In this document: piece by piece, positions 1 through 7,448 of the stretch
Numbering within the stretch: position 1 is the first letter of the stretch
Layout: every line of letters starts with the position of its first letter
From: JAVBKA01 sp031546715
Lineage (GTDB): Bacteria > Bacillota > Clostridia > Oscillospirales > UBA929
Length of the DNA: 29,059 nt
NCBI GenBank assembly: GCA_031546715.1
Contig: JAVBKA010000190.1
Location: 1-29,059 of the forward strand
Direction of reading: 5' to 3'
Position numbers and translations under genes: made by a program
Notes under the pieces: model-generated
What the model was told of the DNA's origin: nothing
Seen by the model: only the letters and a program-made list of their open reading frames with translations
The model's database searches: none

Positions 1-1394
1 TCGTTTTTAGAGAATCCGTTATTAACCGCAGTCTCGACAAACGACTTTAGACGCTCAATACTGTCCCCAGCGTTTTTCACTACACTCCCGTCATTATAAG
101 CTCTGCCGATAATAACTGCGCCGTATTTTTTCGCCAAGGGCAACACCTTTTGTAGTTGCTCAGTCGAATTATCAACAATGCTGACTATCGCCCTGCCGTT
201 GACACAGTGCAAGCCTGCATCTAAAGCCTTCGGGTTTGCACTGCTAAGCAGCAGCGGAAGAGGACTGTAACTTTGCACCTTTTTAACGGTTTCAGCCATT
301 GCAGTGGCTTCGTCAATGCCCTCCATGTCGATGCATACCAATAAAACATCAGCTTCATCGTCAGTTTGGTCGATGGCTTCGTCTATAAAATAATCGTAAT
401 CGCCCTCTAGCAACGCTTTGCGCACGCCCTCATTAGAACAGGCGCAAATGCTATTGCCCATTTTCAATGCAGAACCGTCAAGCTGTAAACAGCGTGTGCC
501 TGATGTAATAGCGGTACGATTGGTTATCACTGGCTGAACATGCGTTGATGTGTCAATAAGTCTGCGAAGAGCTGCAATATGCCTTGGATTTGTACCGCAG
601 CAACCGCCCACGACAGCAACCCCTAAGCGCAAAAATGTTGCATTGTATTCAGCAAAGACTTCTTGGGGCATTTTGTATACGGAAATTCCGTTTTCAAGCT
701 CAGGCAAGCCCGCATTTGCCTGTACCATAACGGGTACTGAGGAATTTTCAATCAGCGTGGTTACAATCCCGCCAAGCTCCTTTGGTCCTAATGAGCAGTT
801 CACGCCTAAAACGTCAACCCCTAGAGCCGAGAGCGTTACGGCGGCGGTTTTCGCATCGCAGCCCATGAATGTCCGTCCGTCAGCATTAAAGCTCAAGGTA
901 CAGCACACTGGGAGGTTGCAGACCTCTTTAGCCGCAATAACAGCCGCCTTTGCCTCATACAGGTCTGAAAGCGTTTCGATAAACACAACGTCAGCCCCCG
1001 CCTCTGCGCCTGTCTTAATAAGCCTCTTAAAAATGCTCACAGCATCCTCAAAACGGATATCTCCCGACGGTTCTAACAGTCCCCCCAGAGGTCCAACGTC
1101 TAAGGCGACGTATCTTGCGCCGGACTTTAGGGCGATTTTCACAGCACTTGTAACCATTTCGTCAATAGGCAAGTCCCCTTTGATTTTATGGGCATTCGCT
1201 CCAAAGGTGTTGGCTGTAACAATATCCGCCCCAGCGTCTACGTACTCCTTATGAATCGCCAACACAATGTCAGGCTTTTCAATATTATATAGCTCAGGCA
1301 GTTCCCCCGCCTTCATACCGTACTGCATCAGCATTGTACCCATTGCGCCGTCTGACAGCAGTATTCTACTTTTTATGTCCTCAATAAAGCTCAT
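1..1394 (-). CDS. metH: Methionine-synthase-like homocysteine S-methyltransferase (3' part outside the window)
   Basis: The 464 visible residues begin at ATG 1394, with AAGGGG just upstream. Residues 1-285 read as a homocysteine S-methyltransferase barrel: LLSDGAMGT near the N terminus, and the three zinc ligands as GVNCSLG (Cys200) and GGCCGT (Cys265, Cys266). In this family the zinc binds homocysteine thiolate for methylation to methionine. From about residue 300 a second barrel follows that aligns by eye with the pterin-binding domain of MetH (GDYDYFIDEA, LPLAKKYGA), but several residues conserved in that domain are not where expected. The C terminus is cut by the window edge, so presence of cobalamin-binding domains cannot be judged. 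It diverges from the glycosidase gene at 1608. The methyltransferase call is firm; folate use is uncertain. Confidence 0.9.
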   Translation of the reverse strand, partial: MSFIEDIKSRILLSDGAMGTMLMQYGMKAGELPELYNIEKPDIVLAIHKEYVDAGADIVTANTFGANAHKIKGDLPIDEMVTSAVKIALKSGARYVALDVGPLGGLLEPSGDIRFEDAVSIFKRLIKTGAEAGADVVFIETLSDLYEAKAAVIAAKEVCNLPVCCTLSFNADGRTFMGCDAKTAAVTLSALGVDVLGVNCSLGPKELGGIVTTLIENSSVPVMVQANAGLPELENGISVYKMPQEVFAEYNATFLRLGVAVVGGCCGTNPRHIAALRRLIDTSTHVQPVITNRTAITSGTRCLQLDGSALKMGNSICACSNEGVRKALLEGDYDYFIDEAIDQTDDEADVLLVCIDMEGIDEATAMAETVKKVQSYSPLPLLLSSANPKALDAGLHCVNGRAIVSIVDNSTEQLQKVLPLAKKYGAVIIGRAYNDGSVVKNAGDSIERLKSFVETAVNNGFSKN

Positions 1395-1458
1395 ATATTT
1401 ACCCCTTGTATGTTTTTCCCGAATATTTCTGGGTGTTTCCCGTCTGATTATTCAGTAT

Positions 1459-1487
1459 AGTGTATCATAGCATGGTTAAAATGTGAA
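1459..1487 (-). promoter_or_regulatory. Putative sigma-A-type promoter of the metH-like gene
   Basis: Read on the minus strand, TTCACA (1487-1482) and TACACT (1464-1459) are 17 bp apart, about 65 bp before the start codon. The -10 match is imperfect. The leader is too short for the known SAM-sensing riboswitches, and I saw none. Confidence 0.45.
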
Positions 1488-1522
1488 GTCTTTTAATTTT
1501 GACAATTATATCAAAAAAGGAC

Positions 1523-1551
1523 TTTATTTTTTAATTAACTTAGTGTATTAT
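1523..1551 (+). promoter_or_regulatory. Putative promoter of the glycosidase-phosphoglucomutase operon
   Basis: TATTAT (1546-1551) is preceded by GTG and lies 17 bp after TTTATT (1523-1528), a weak -35. The same GTGTATTAT block is the -10 region of the two promoters at 21563 and 23132. A consensus TTGACA at 1499-1504 has no partner at proper spacing. Confidence 0.4.
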
Positions 1552-1607
1552 ATAAAAAACACCTAAGGTTGCATTTTATGAAAGTATTTTGAAAGCGAGG
1601 CAGTCAC

Positions 1608-3356
1608 ATGGTAAAACTTAGAGAAAACCCCTTCTTCCTTAATGACGAAGGCGAAAAATGGGTACAAGAAACTCTCTCAAGCATGTCTATCCCCGAAAAG
1701 GTCGGTCAATTATTCTGTCCAGTTGGCTTTAGCGACAAAGAGGAGCATCTTCTTCCCTTAGTCCAGCAAATCGGCATCGGCGGTATTATGTATCGCCCTG
1801 GCAAAAGCGCGGATATTCAAATGACCCACCGTTTTTTACAGGAGAACAGTAAAATCCCTCTTCTTATCGCCGCTAACCTTGAAGCAGGCGGCTCAGGCTC
1901 TGCCGCAGACGGCACAACACTTGGAAAACCACTGCAAGTCGCCGCTGCCAACGACCCAGACGAAGGCTACCGCCTTGGTAAAATATCATGCGCCGAAGGT
2001 AAAGCAGTGGGCGTAAACTGGGCTTTTGCTCCAATCGTTGACATTGACATGAACTTCCGCAATCCAATAACCAACCTCCGCACCTTCGGCAGCGACACCC
2101 AGACCGTTATTGACATGGCAAAGGGTTACCTAAAAGCCGCCGACGAATGTGGCACAGCCGTCAGCATTAAGCACTTCCCTGGTGACGGCGTTGACGAGCG
2201 TGACCAACATCTGCTAACCTCTGTCAACAGTCTAACTACTGATGAGTGGGACGCTACATACGGCAAAATTTACAAGGAACTTATCGACCTTGGCGCGAAA
2301 ACCGTCATGGTGGGACATATTTCTCAGCCCGCATACTCCCGCAAGCTAAAACCTGGCATCAAGGACGAAGAAATTATGCCCGCAACCCTTGCACCAGAAA
2401 TCCTAAACGGTCTTTTACGTGAAAAGCTTGGTTTTAACGGTCTTATCACCACAGACGCAACTCCGATGATTGGCTTCACTGTAGCAATGCGCCGCGAGGA
2501 GGCCGTACCATATTCAATCGCCGCAGGAAATGACGTTTTCTTGTTTAATAAAAACCTTCCAGAGGATTTTGGATACATGATGGCAGGCGTACAAAAGGGC
2601 GTTGTCACTCCAGAGCGTCTTGACGAAGCTGTTACAAGAATACTAGCCACAAAAGCATCCCTCGGGCTGCACAAGCAGTCAAAATCTGACCTTGCTGGCA
2701 CTGAGGAAGGCTTAAAAATCGTCGGCTGTGAGGAACACCGCCGTTGGGCTGTGGAATGTGCCGACAAAGCTGTCACCCTTGTTAAGGACACACAAAGCCT
2801 TCTGCCTCTAAGCTCTGATAAGTATAAGAGAGTTCTGCTCAACGTCCTTGAAACGAGTGACAATCTTGATTCTCCGCTTCGCACTATGTGGAAAAGTATG
2901 CTTGAAAAGGAAGGCTTTGAGGTAACTGTCCGTGACCGTGACATAAATATTGACATGGAAGCCTTTATGTCTGGCAAGCCTGACCCAAAAGCCGCCGCAA
3001 TTATGGGAGAAATGATGATATCCAGTGCAGACTTCTGCAAGCAATACGATTTAGTGATTTATGTTTCAAATTACGAAACCGCCAGTAACAACACCGTTAT
3101 TAGAATTGGCTGGAAGGGTCTTATGGGCATGGGTAACGACAGCCCTTGGTTTACCAAGGAAATCCCCACAATGTTTATAAGTCTTGCAAATCCGTACCAT
3201 TTACTGGACGTTCCTATGATGAAAACCTTCATTAATGCCTACACAAATACTCCTGAGGTCAATGCCGCCGTATTTGAAAAGATTATGGGACGCAGTCAGT
3301 TTAAAGGCAAAAGCCCTGTAGACCCATTCTGCGGAAGGAATGACCTGCACTTATAA
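1608..3356 (+). CDS. Glycoside hydrolase family 3 enzyme, NagZ/beta-N-acetylhexosaminidase-like
   Basis: This 582-residue protein has no signal peptide and is predicted cytoplasmic. The N-terminal GH3 barrel (about 20-360) holds KHFPGDG at 188-194, followed by an Asp-x-His pair (D199, H201) that matches the Asp-His dyad acting as general acid/base in NagZ-type enzymes. The expected nucleophile is D283 in LITTDATPM. A GH3 C-terminal domain (about 385-570) follows, as in two-domain Firmicute NagZ proteins. The start is ATG 1608, with GCGAGG at proper distance. Its stop overlaps the start of the next gene by one base (TAATG), so the two are probably coupled. Family membership is firm; the substrate (GlcNAc- or glucose-containing) and whether it uses water or phosphate are not determined. 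Confidence 0.9.
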   Translation: MVKLRENPFFLNDEGEKWVQETLSSMSIPEKVGQLFCPVGFSDKEEHLLPLVQQIGIGGIMYRPGKSADIQMTHRFLQENSKIPLLIAANLEAGGSGSAADGTTLGKPLQVAAANDPDEGYRLGKISCAEGKAVGVNWAFAPIVDIDMNFRNPITNLRTFGSDTQTVIDMAKGYLKAADECGTAVSIKHFPGDGVDERDQHLLTSVNSLTTDEWDATYGKIYKELIDLGAKTVMVGHISQPAYSRKLKPGIKDEEIMPATLAPEILNGLLREKLGFNGLITTDATPMIGFTVAMRREEAVPYSIAAGNDVFLFNKNLPEDFGYMMAGVQKGVVTPERLDEAVTRILATKASLGLHKQSKSDLAGTEEGLKIVGCEEHRRWAVECADKAVTLVKDTQSLLPLSSDKYKRVLLNVLETSDNLDSPLRTMWKSMLEKEGFEVTVRDRDINIDMEAFMSGKPDPKAAAIMGEMMISSADFCKQYDLVIYVSNYETASNNTVIRIGWKGLMGMGNDSPWFTKEIPTMFISLANPYHLLDVPMMKTFINAYTNTPEVNAAVFEKIMGRSQFKGKSPVDPFCGRNDLHL

Positions 3357-4003
3357 TGAATAAACAAGAAATTAAAGCAGTAATTTTTGACCTTGACGGC
3401 GTAATCGTGTCAACCGATGAATTTCACTACATGGGCTGGAAAAAAATAGCCGATGAGGAAGGGATTTATTTTGACAAAACAATAAACAACCGCCTCCGAG
3501 GTGTCAGCCGCATGGAAAGCTTGGACATAGTGCTTGAAAGAGCCGCTCGTTTCTATAGTGAAAACGAAAAGCTTGAATTGGCAGCAAAAAAGAACAGCTA
3601 CTATGTGGGTTTCCTTTCAGCTCTAAGCCCCTCGGACATTCTCGAAGGAATCTCTGATGTACTGGACGCACTGCGCAAAAAAGGCGTAAAGCTTGCAATC
3701 GGGTCGTCCAGCAGAAACAGCAAGATAATTTTGGAAAAAATTGGACTACTGAATGCCTTTGACGCCATCGCCGACGGCACAGAGATTAAACGCAGCAAGC
3801 CCGACCCAGAAGTGTTTCTTTTGGCGTCAAAAAAACTGAGCATTGAGCCTTCTGAATGTGCCGTTATTGAAGATGCACTTGCGGGAATTGACTCAGCAAA
3901 TGGCGCCGGTATGGTCAGTGTCGCAATAAGCGATGCTAAGAGCTACGAAAAGGCGACATATCGCATTGAAACAGCACAGGAAATACTATCAGTTTTGTTC
4001 TAG
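3356..4003 (+). CDS. pgmB: Beta-phosphoglucomutase-like HAD phosphatase-superfamily enzyme
   Basis: The 215-residue protein begins with the HAD motif FDLDGVIVSTDEFH (D12 nucleophile, D14 acid/base). The helical cap then has RLRGVSRMESL, characteristic of beta-phosphoglucomutase. Motif II is IGSSSRNSKIIL, motif III the Lys in RSKPDPEVF, and motif IV is VIEDALAGI. The family interconverts beta-glucose 1-phosphate and glucose 6-phosphate through a 1,6-bisphosphate. The start overlaps the GH3 stop by one base. The pairing suggests that sugar released from a disaccharide or glycoside reaches this mutase as a 1-phosphate. A general sugar phosphatase is the alternative, but the cap motif argues for the mutase. 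Confidence 0.88.
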   Translation: MNKQEIKAVIFDLDGVIVSTDEFHYMGWKKIADEEGIYFDKTINNRLRGVSRMESLDIVLERAARFYSENEKLELAAKKNSYYVGFLSALSPSDILEGISDVLDALRKKGVKLAIGSSSRNSKIILEKIGLLNAFDAIADGTEIKRSKPDPEVFLLASKKLSIEPSECAVIEDALAGIDSANGAGMVSVAISDAKSYEKATYRIETAQEILSVLF

Positions 4004-4011
4004 AGCTTCAT

Positions 4012-4060
4012 AAAACCGCCCCAACCGCTCGGCATACGCCGAACAGTTGGGGCGGTTTTT
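4012..4060. terminator. Bidirectional rho-independent terminator
   Basis: A perfect 14-bp stem (AAAACCGCCCCAAC at 4012-4025 with its complement at 4046-4059) has an A run on the left and a T run on the right. It can end transcription from both strands and lies between the convergent pgmB and tepA genes. An inner CGGC/GCCG pair may extend the hairpin. Confidence 0.93.
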
Positions 4061-4075
4061 AATCAGTGATTAGTA

Positions 4076-4666
4076 TTACTCAGCAGCTTCGCCAGAAGCC
4101 TTGCGCTTTTCGTCAACCATTCGATGAAGCTCCTCAAGAGCGTCAGACAGACTGCCAACCTTGTCAATCAGTCCGTGGCTCACTGCTTCTTGTCCGTAAA
4201 TAACGCTACCTACATCGCCTGCAAGTTGAGCAGTGCAAAGCATAAGATTTCTAAAGACTTCCTCGGATACGCTGCTATTTTGGGTCACAAACTTAATAAT
4301 GCGCTCTTGAATCCGCTCAAAATATGCAAAGGTTTGAGGCACCCCGATTACAACCCCATTTAGCCGTACAGGGTGAATTGTCATAGCCGCTGTAGGTGCA
4401 ATCATTGAAACTCTGGCGGCAACTGCCAACGGCACTCCAATGGAATGCCCTCCCCCAAGCACCAATGAAACCGTGGGTTTCTTCATGCCTGAAATCAGCT
4501 CAGCTATCGCAAGCCCAGCTTCAATATCGCCGCCGACTGTATTCAGCAGTATCAGCAGCGCGTCAATATCCTCAGCCTCTTCGATAGAGGCGAGCTGTGG
4601 CAACACATGCTCGTACTTGGTAGTTTTGTTTTGAGGCGGCAGGAGTTGGTGACCTTCGATTTGCCC
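4076..4666 (-). pseudogene. tepA: TepA-type ClpP-like serine protease, 5' end removed by element insertion
   Basis: Homology starts with GQIEGH at 4666 and runs to the stop at 4076, about 196 codons. Diagnostic stretches are LPPQNKTTKYEH, NTVGGDIEAGLAIAE, GGGHSIGVPLAVAA (with the expected catalytic Ser) and MTIHPVRLNG (possible His). TepA is a ClpP/SppA-related protease of Firmicutes named as translocation-enhancing protein. Just before the homology the frame has a TGA (4669-4667), and the next 40 bases lead straight into the recombinase gene. About 40-50 N-terminal residues are therefore missing. The only internal start is GTG 4606, without a convincing ribosome site, and starting there would delete the LPPQNKTTKYEH strand. 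I did not find the missing 5' end elsewhere in the window. Confidence 0.85.
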
Positions 4667-4706
4667 TCAAGTTGTATGCTAGGACAGTGACCTCGCCATT
4701 TCAACA

Positions 4707-6302
4707 CTAGACATTCATCACTACTTCAATATCAATGTCCTTCAGGTTTGATACGTCACGCTTGCCGATATAAATCACGCTTACAAATTCTTCAACCATG
4801 TTTCTTGTAAGCTGAGTAAAATCTTTATATTTTTCAACTATGCCCTTTGTTTTAGCTAAATTCACCCTCACCGACCTTATTTCATCCAGTCTGCTGTAAA
4901 TCTGGGTTATTTCCTCATTAATCAGCACCCTTTTATCCTTAAGCTGTGCTGATATGATTCTAAACTCCTCCTCAGAGATAACCCCAGTTGATTTATCGAT
5001 ATATATGCTGCCTAGAGATACGTCTAATCTTTTCTGTTCAGCTTCTAGCCTGTCCTTGTTCCGCTCAAGCAATGTAACCTCAGAATCAAATTCGTTAGCT
5101 CTCCGTTGAGTCCGCTTTTCAAGGGTTTCAAAGTCACAATACTCTGCAATAACCCGTCCTATTTCCTCGGTAACAAGCTTTACCAGCACCTCATACTTCA
5201 CCATCGCACAATCACAGCCTGATATTCCGGATTTCCTGCCAATGCAGCGCAAGTATCGGGTATTGTTGTTTAGTTTGCCGGAATTTGAAAGAACCAGTGA
5301 CCTTGAGCAAATTTTGCACTTTATAAATCCGGCGAAAACATTCGGCTCATAAATATTATCCGGTTTTCTTTTTCTCAGTTTGTCTGTCCTTACTTTTTGA
5401 GCCTTTTGATAATCCTCTTTGGTGACAATCGGCTCATGCACGTCAGCAACAACAATCCATTCATTTTCAGAAGTGGCTTTGCTTGCCTTTGACTTATACG
5501 TAGGTCTTTTGTACCTGCATTGCACAAGGTCGCCTGTGTAGTTTGGGTTTTGGATAATAAGTCCGACAGAATGGTCGCTCCATAGGTACTGCTTAGCTTT
5601 TTCAATATCTCTGTTTTTTGGCAACCTTTTTTCAATTCTGTATTTACTGGGACACGCTATTCCCAAAGAGTTTAAATGGTTAGCGATAGCCTTAGTTCCG
5701 TAATTATCTAAGTACATACTAAATATTTTTTTTACCACCAGTGCCGCATCTTCGTCAACAACCAGCTTATGACTGTCGTTCTCGTCCTTGATGTATCCAT
5801 ATGGAGCGAATGACCCAACATATTGCCCCTGCTTTTTCTTATGTGTCATAACCGACTTAATGTTTTCGCTCAAATCCTCAAGATACCACTGATTTACAAG
5901 GGAGTTAATCTGAATGTTTTTTCTGTTTCCTTTAAGTGACGTGTCTGCGTAGTCAGTAATGCTGATGAATCGAATACCCCATTCGAGGAAGTACCCGTTT
6001 ATGTAAGTTTCGACCATTGCAACATCACGGGCAAATCTGGAAAGTGATTTGCATAGCAATATCGAAAATTTTCGCTCGGAAGCGTCTCTAATCATAGCAT
6101 TAAATCCGGGTCTGGAAGAATCAGACCCGGAATAATCATCATCACTATAAACACTGATTATGTTCCAGCCACGACTTTCTGCGTAGTCAGACAGCATACT
6201 TTTTTGATTTACGATACTTTCGCTGTTTGCTTCCTTATCGGTTTTATCCCTATCTTCTTCAGATAGTCTGACATAAATCGCAACATTCACTTTAATGCCC
6301 AT
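4707..6302 (-). CDS. Large serine recombinase (TndX/TnpX/phage integrase type)
   Basis: The 531-residue protein has a resolvase catalytic domain (about 5-150) with the expected Ser in AIYVRLSEED, and the Arg-rich LLCKSLSRFARD. A recombinase domain (about 160-290) contains PYGYIKD and PNYTGDLV. A zinc ribbon (about 325-365) has CKIC and a later GCDCA, and a coiled coil (about 380-460) follows. Such enzymes integrate and excise elements between short attachment sites. Length and domain order are complete, so it may be active. The gene ends only about 40 bp from the broken tepA, as expected for an integrase beside its own attachment site. It follows the small ORF by 7 bases and may be coupled to it. 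Confidence 0.93.
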   Translation of the reverse strand: MGIKVNVAIYVRLSEEDRDKTDKEANSESIVNQKSMLSDYAESRGWNIISVYSDDDYSGSDSSRPGFNAMIRDASERKFSILLCKSLSRFARDVAMVETYINGYFLEWGIRFISITDYADTSLKGNRKNIQINSLVNQWYLEDLSENIKSVMTHKKKQGQYVGSFAPYGYIKDENDSHKLVVDEDAALVVKKIFSMYLDNYGTKAIANHLNSLGIACPSKYRIEKRLPKNRDIEKAKQYLWSDHSVGLIIQNPNYTGDLVQCRYKRPTYKSKASKATSENEWIVVADVHEPIVTKEDYQKAQKVRTDKLRKRKPDNIYEPNVFAGFIKCKICSRSLVLSNSGKLNNNTRYLRCIGRKSGISGCDCAMVKYEVLVKLVTEEIGRVIAEYCDFETLEKRTQRRANEFDSEVTLLERNKDRLEAEQKRLDVSLGSIYIDKSTGVISEEEFRIISAQLKDKRVLINEEITQIYSRLDEIRSVRVNLAKTKGIVEKYKDFTQLTRNMVEEFVSVIYIGKRDVSNLKDIDIEVVMNV

Positions 6303-6309
6303 CCATTAT

Positions 6310-6492
6310 CTATTTTGCAGCAATTATATCACGGTTAGACAACTGATTCAACTCAGAACTGCGTTTTGAGTCAGCAGTAAATATTGGAAGTGGCGTAACA
6401 TGCTTTTTGTTTTCAATACCTACTAAAATGTCCGTCACCTTTTTCCGCCGCTCTTCAACAGACATTGATTTATATTTGAACTCTATTGCCAT
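6310..6492 (-). CDS. Small hypothetical protein upstream of the recombinase
   Basis: This 60-residue, charged, soluble protein has a good ribosome site (GGGGGAA about 7 bases before ATG 6492) and is seven bases from the recombinase start. I recognise no domain. The middle is Lys/Arg/Glu-rich (MSVEERRKKVTD). Position and orientation suggest it belongs to the same transcript as the recombinase, perhaps as a helper or control protein, but this is inference. Confidence 0.6.
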   Translation of the reverse strand: MAIEFKYKSMSVEERRKKVTDILVGIENKKHVTPLPIFTADSKRSSELNQLSNRDIIAAK

Positions 6493-6617
6493 CTACTTAT
6501 TCCCCCATTTTTGAATTTTCGTATTGCTATTATTACCCTTTTTTTCAGTAATATTACATTGACAAATCTAGTTTGTATATTCAATGCATTCTCTCCCCAT
6601 TTTAATATTTGTGTATA

Positions 6618-7046
6618 CTAGCAAAAGTTGAATTTCACAAGCTTTGCAGTATCAAGCACAAGCTCAGCATCAAAACGTTTACCAGCTTTGCTAATAAACC
6701 CCTTGATAACATCACTTTTCCCCTTAGTCAGCAGTTTCTTGGCTTGAGCCTGAGTTATCTCTTTCTCACACATAACTCGCCAAATGACAAAACCGCAACC
6801 GTCCTTACCGCTCTCACAAGAATATGATTTTTTCTGCTCTACAACTGTTTTTCCGCATCGTGGACAATAACCGATAGCAGCTCTATCTGAGGAAAACGCT
6901 CCTTTTTTGCCAACATTTTTATTAGCGGTTACAAATGTTGTAACAAAGGATTCAATCCTCGACATAAAAGTTTGCTCTGAAAGCTCCCCTTTGCTTACTT
7001 CATCAAGCTGTTTTTCCCATTCTGCTGTAAGCTGCGCTGATTTCAC
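6618..7046 (-). pseudogene. topB: C-terminal remnant of DNA topoisomerase III
   Basis: About 142 residues match the end of plasmid/ICE-type topoisomerase III: KSAQLTAEWEKQLDEV, then a zinc-finger segment with YCPRCGKTVVEQKK and later cysteines, then QAKKLLTKGKS and a FDAELVLD tail. The catalytic toprim and active-site Tyr domains are absent. Reading upstream, the frame runs into the inverted repeat 7051-7091, which has no topB similarity. GTG 7046 is only a nominal start. It is best read as a fragment left by deletion of an integrative element. Translation of the zinc-finger tail alone cannot be excluded. Confidence 0.75.
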
Positions 7047-7050
7047 GCTA

Positions 7051-7091
7051 TATTGTACAGCAGCATTTATTTTAAATGCTGCTGTACAATA
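7051..7091. repeat. 19-bp perfect inverted repeat with 3-base loop
   Basis: Bases 7051-7069 (TATTGTACAGCAGCATTTA) are exactly complementary to 7073-7091, with TTT between. No T run follows on either strand, so a standard terminator is unlikely. It lies exactly where the topB frame is cut and just before the ribosome site of the membrane-protein gene at 7109. It could be an element end or deletion junction, an operator, or an RNA hairpin in the leader. Confidence 0.85.
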
Positions 7092-7108
7092 ATTAAGTGA
7101 GGTACTAC

Positions 7109-7348
7109 ATGAAAAAGCTTTTTACAGAAATTGCAATATCCGCACTGATATTTACCTTCGGGCTGTTTTTTGTTCTTTGGTTCACTAATATATCAGGCAA
7201 TGGGGCAGGTGAAAATGCAACACTTTTAGTGTCTATATTATATGCAATATTATATCTTGCATCGATAATATGGCTTTCTGCCTATCGTATAATCGCAACT
7301 GTTAGAAATGAAGTAAAAAGCAGAAAGGATAATTCAGGCAAGGACTAA
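7109..7348 (+). CDS. Small two-helix membrane protein, unknown function
   Basis: The 79-residue protein starts at ATG 7109, chosen because GAGG (7099-7102) sits at proper distance; the GTG 12 bases earlier overlaps that site. It has two hydrophobic helices (about 7-25 and 38-58) and a basic C-terminal tail (NEVKSRKDN). I recognise no family. It lies between the inverted repeat and the aldolase promoter and seems to be a single-gene unit. Possibly it is a leftover of the element or an ordinary chromosomal gene. Confidence 0.55.
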   Translation: MKKLFTEIAISALIFTFGLFFVLWFTNISGNGAGENATLLVSILYAILYLASIIWLSAYRIIATVRNEVKSRKDNSGKD

Positions 7349-7387
7349 GTATTTACAATCTATCCATAAACTATTGCCGCCCAAACA

Positions 7388-7417
7388 TTGACAGAGGTAC
7401 TGGTTTTCTGGTATAAT
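7388..7417 (+). promoter_or_regulatory. Strong consensus promoter of fba
   Basis: TTGACA (7388-7393) and TATAAT (7412-7417) are perfect consensus hexamers, 18 bp apart. AAAGGAG (about 7434-7440) precedes the ATG at 7449. This fits a highly expressed glycolytic gene. Confidence 0.9.
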
Positions 7418-7448
7418 TCTCCTAACCTAATTTAAAGGAGTTTTTTAC

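Larger units (their letters stand above)
4667..7091. mobile_element. Remnant of an integrated element of the large-serine-recombinase type
   Basis: The left edge is placed where tepA homology is cut (about 4667). The element carries the serine recombinase, the 60-residue ORF and a topB fragment, all on the minus strand. Serine recombinases of this kind move integrative conjugative and mobilisable elements of Clostridia, and topB is a common passenger. The right edge is uncertain; I place it at the inverted repeat 7051-7091, where the topB frame breaks. The other half of tepA is absent beyond it, so the element is internally deleted or rearranged. No transfer genes are visible. Confidence 0.55.

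Noticed and set aside
1395..1607. SAM riboswitch before the methionine-synthase-like gene
   Set aside because: The leader from the likely promoter is only about 60 bases, and no conserved riboswitch core is visible.
2324..3044. Long minus-strand open frames inside the GH3 gene
   Set aside because: No family similarity, no ribosome site, and they lie antisense to a clear GH3 protein.
4707..6302. Small resolvase/invertase controlling a phase switch
   Set aside because: Length, zinc ribbon and coiled coil are those of a large serine integrase, and I found no flanking inverted sites.
7051..7091. Intrinsic terminator
   Set aside because: The stem is perfect, but neither strand has a T run after it and the stem is A/T-rich at the loop.
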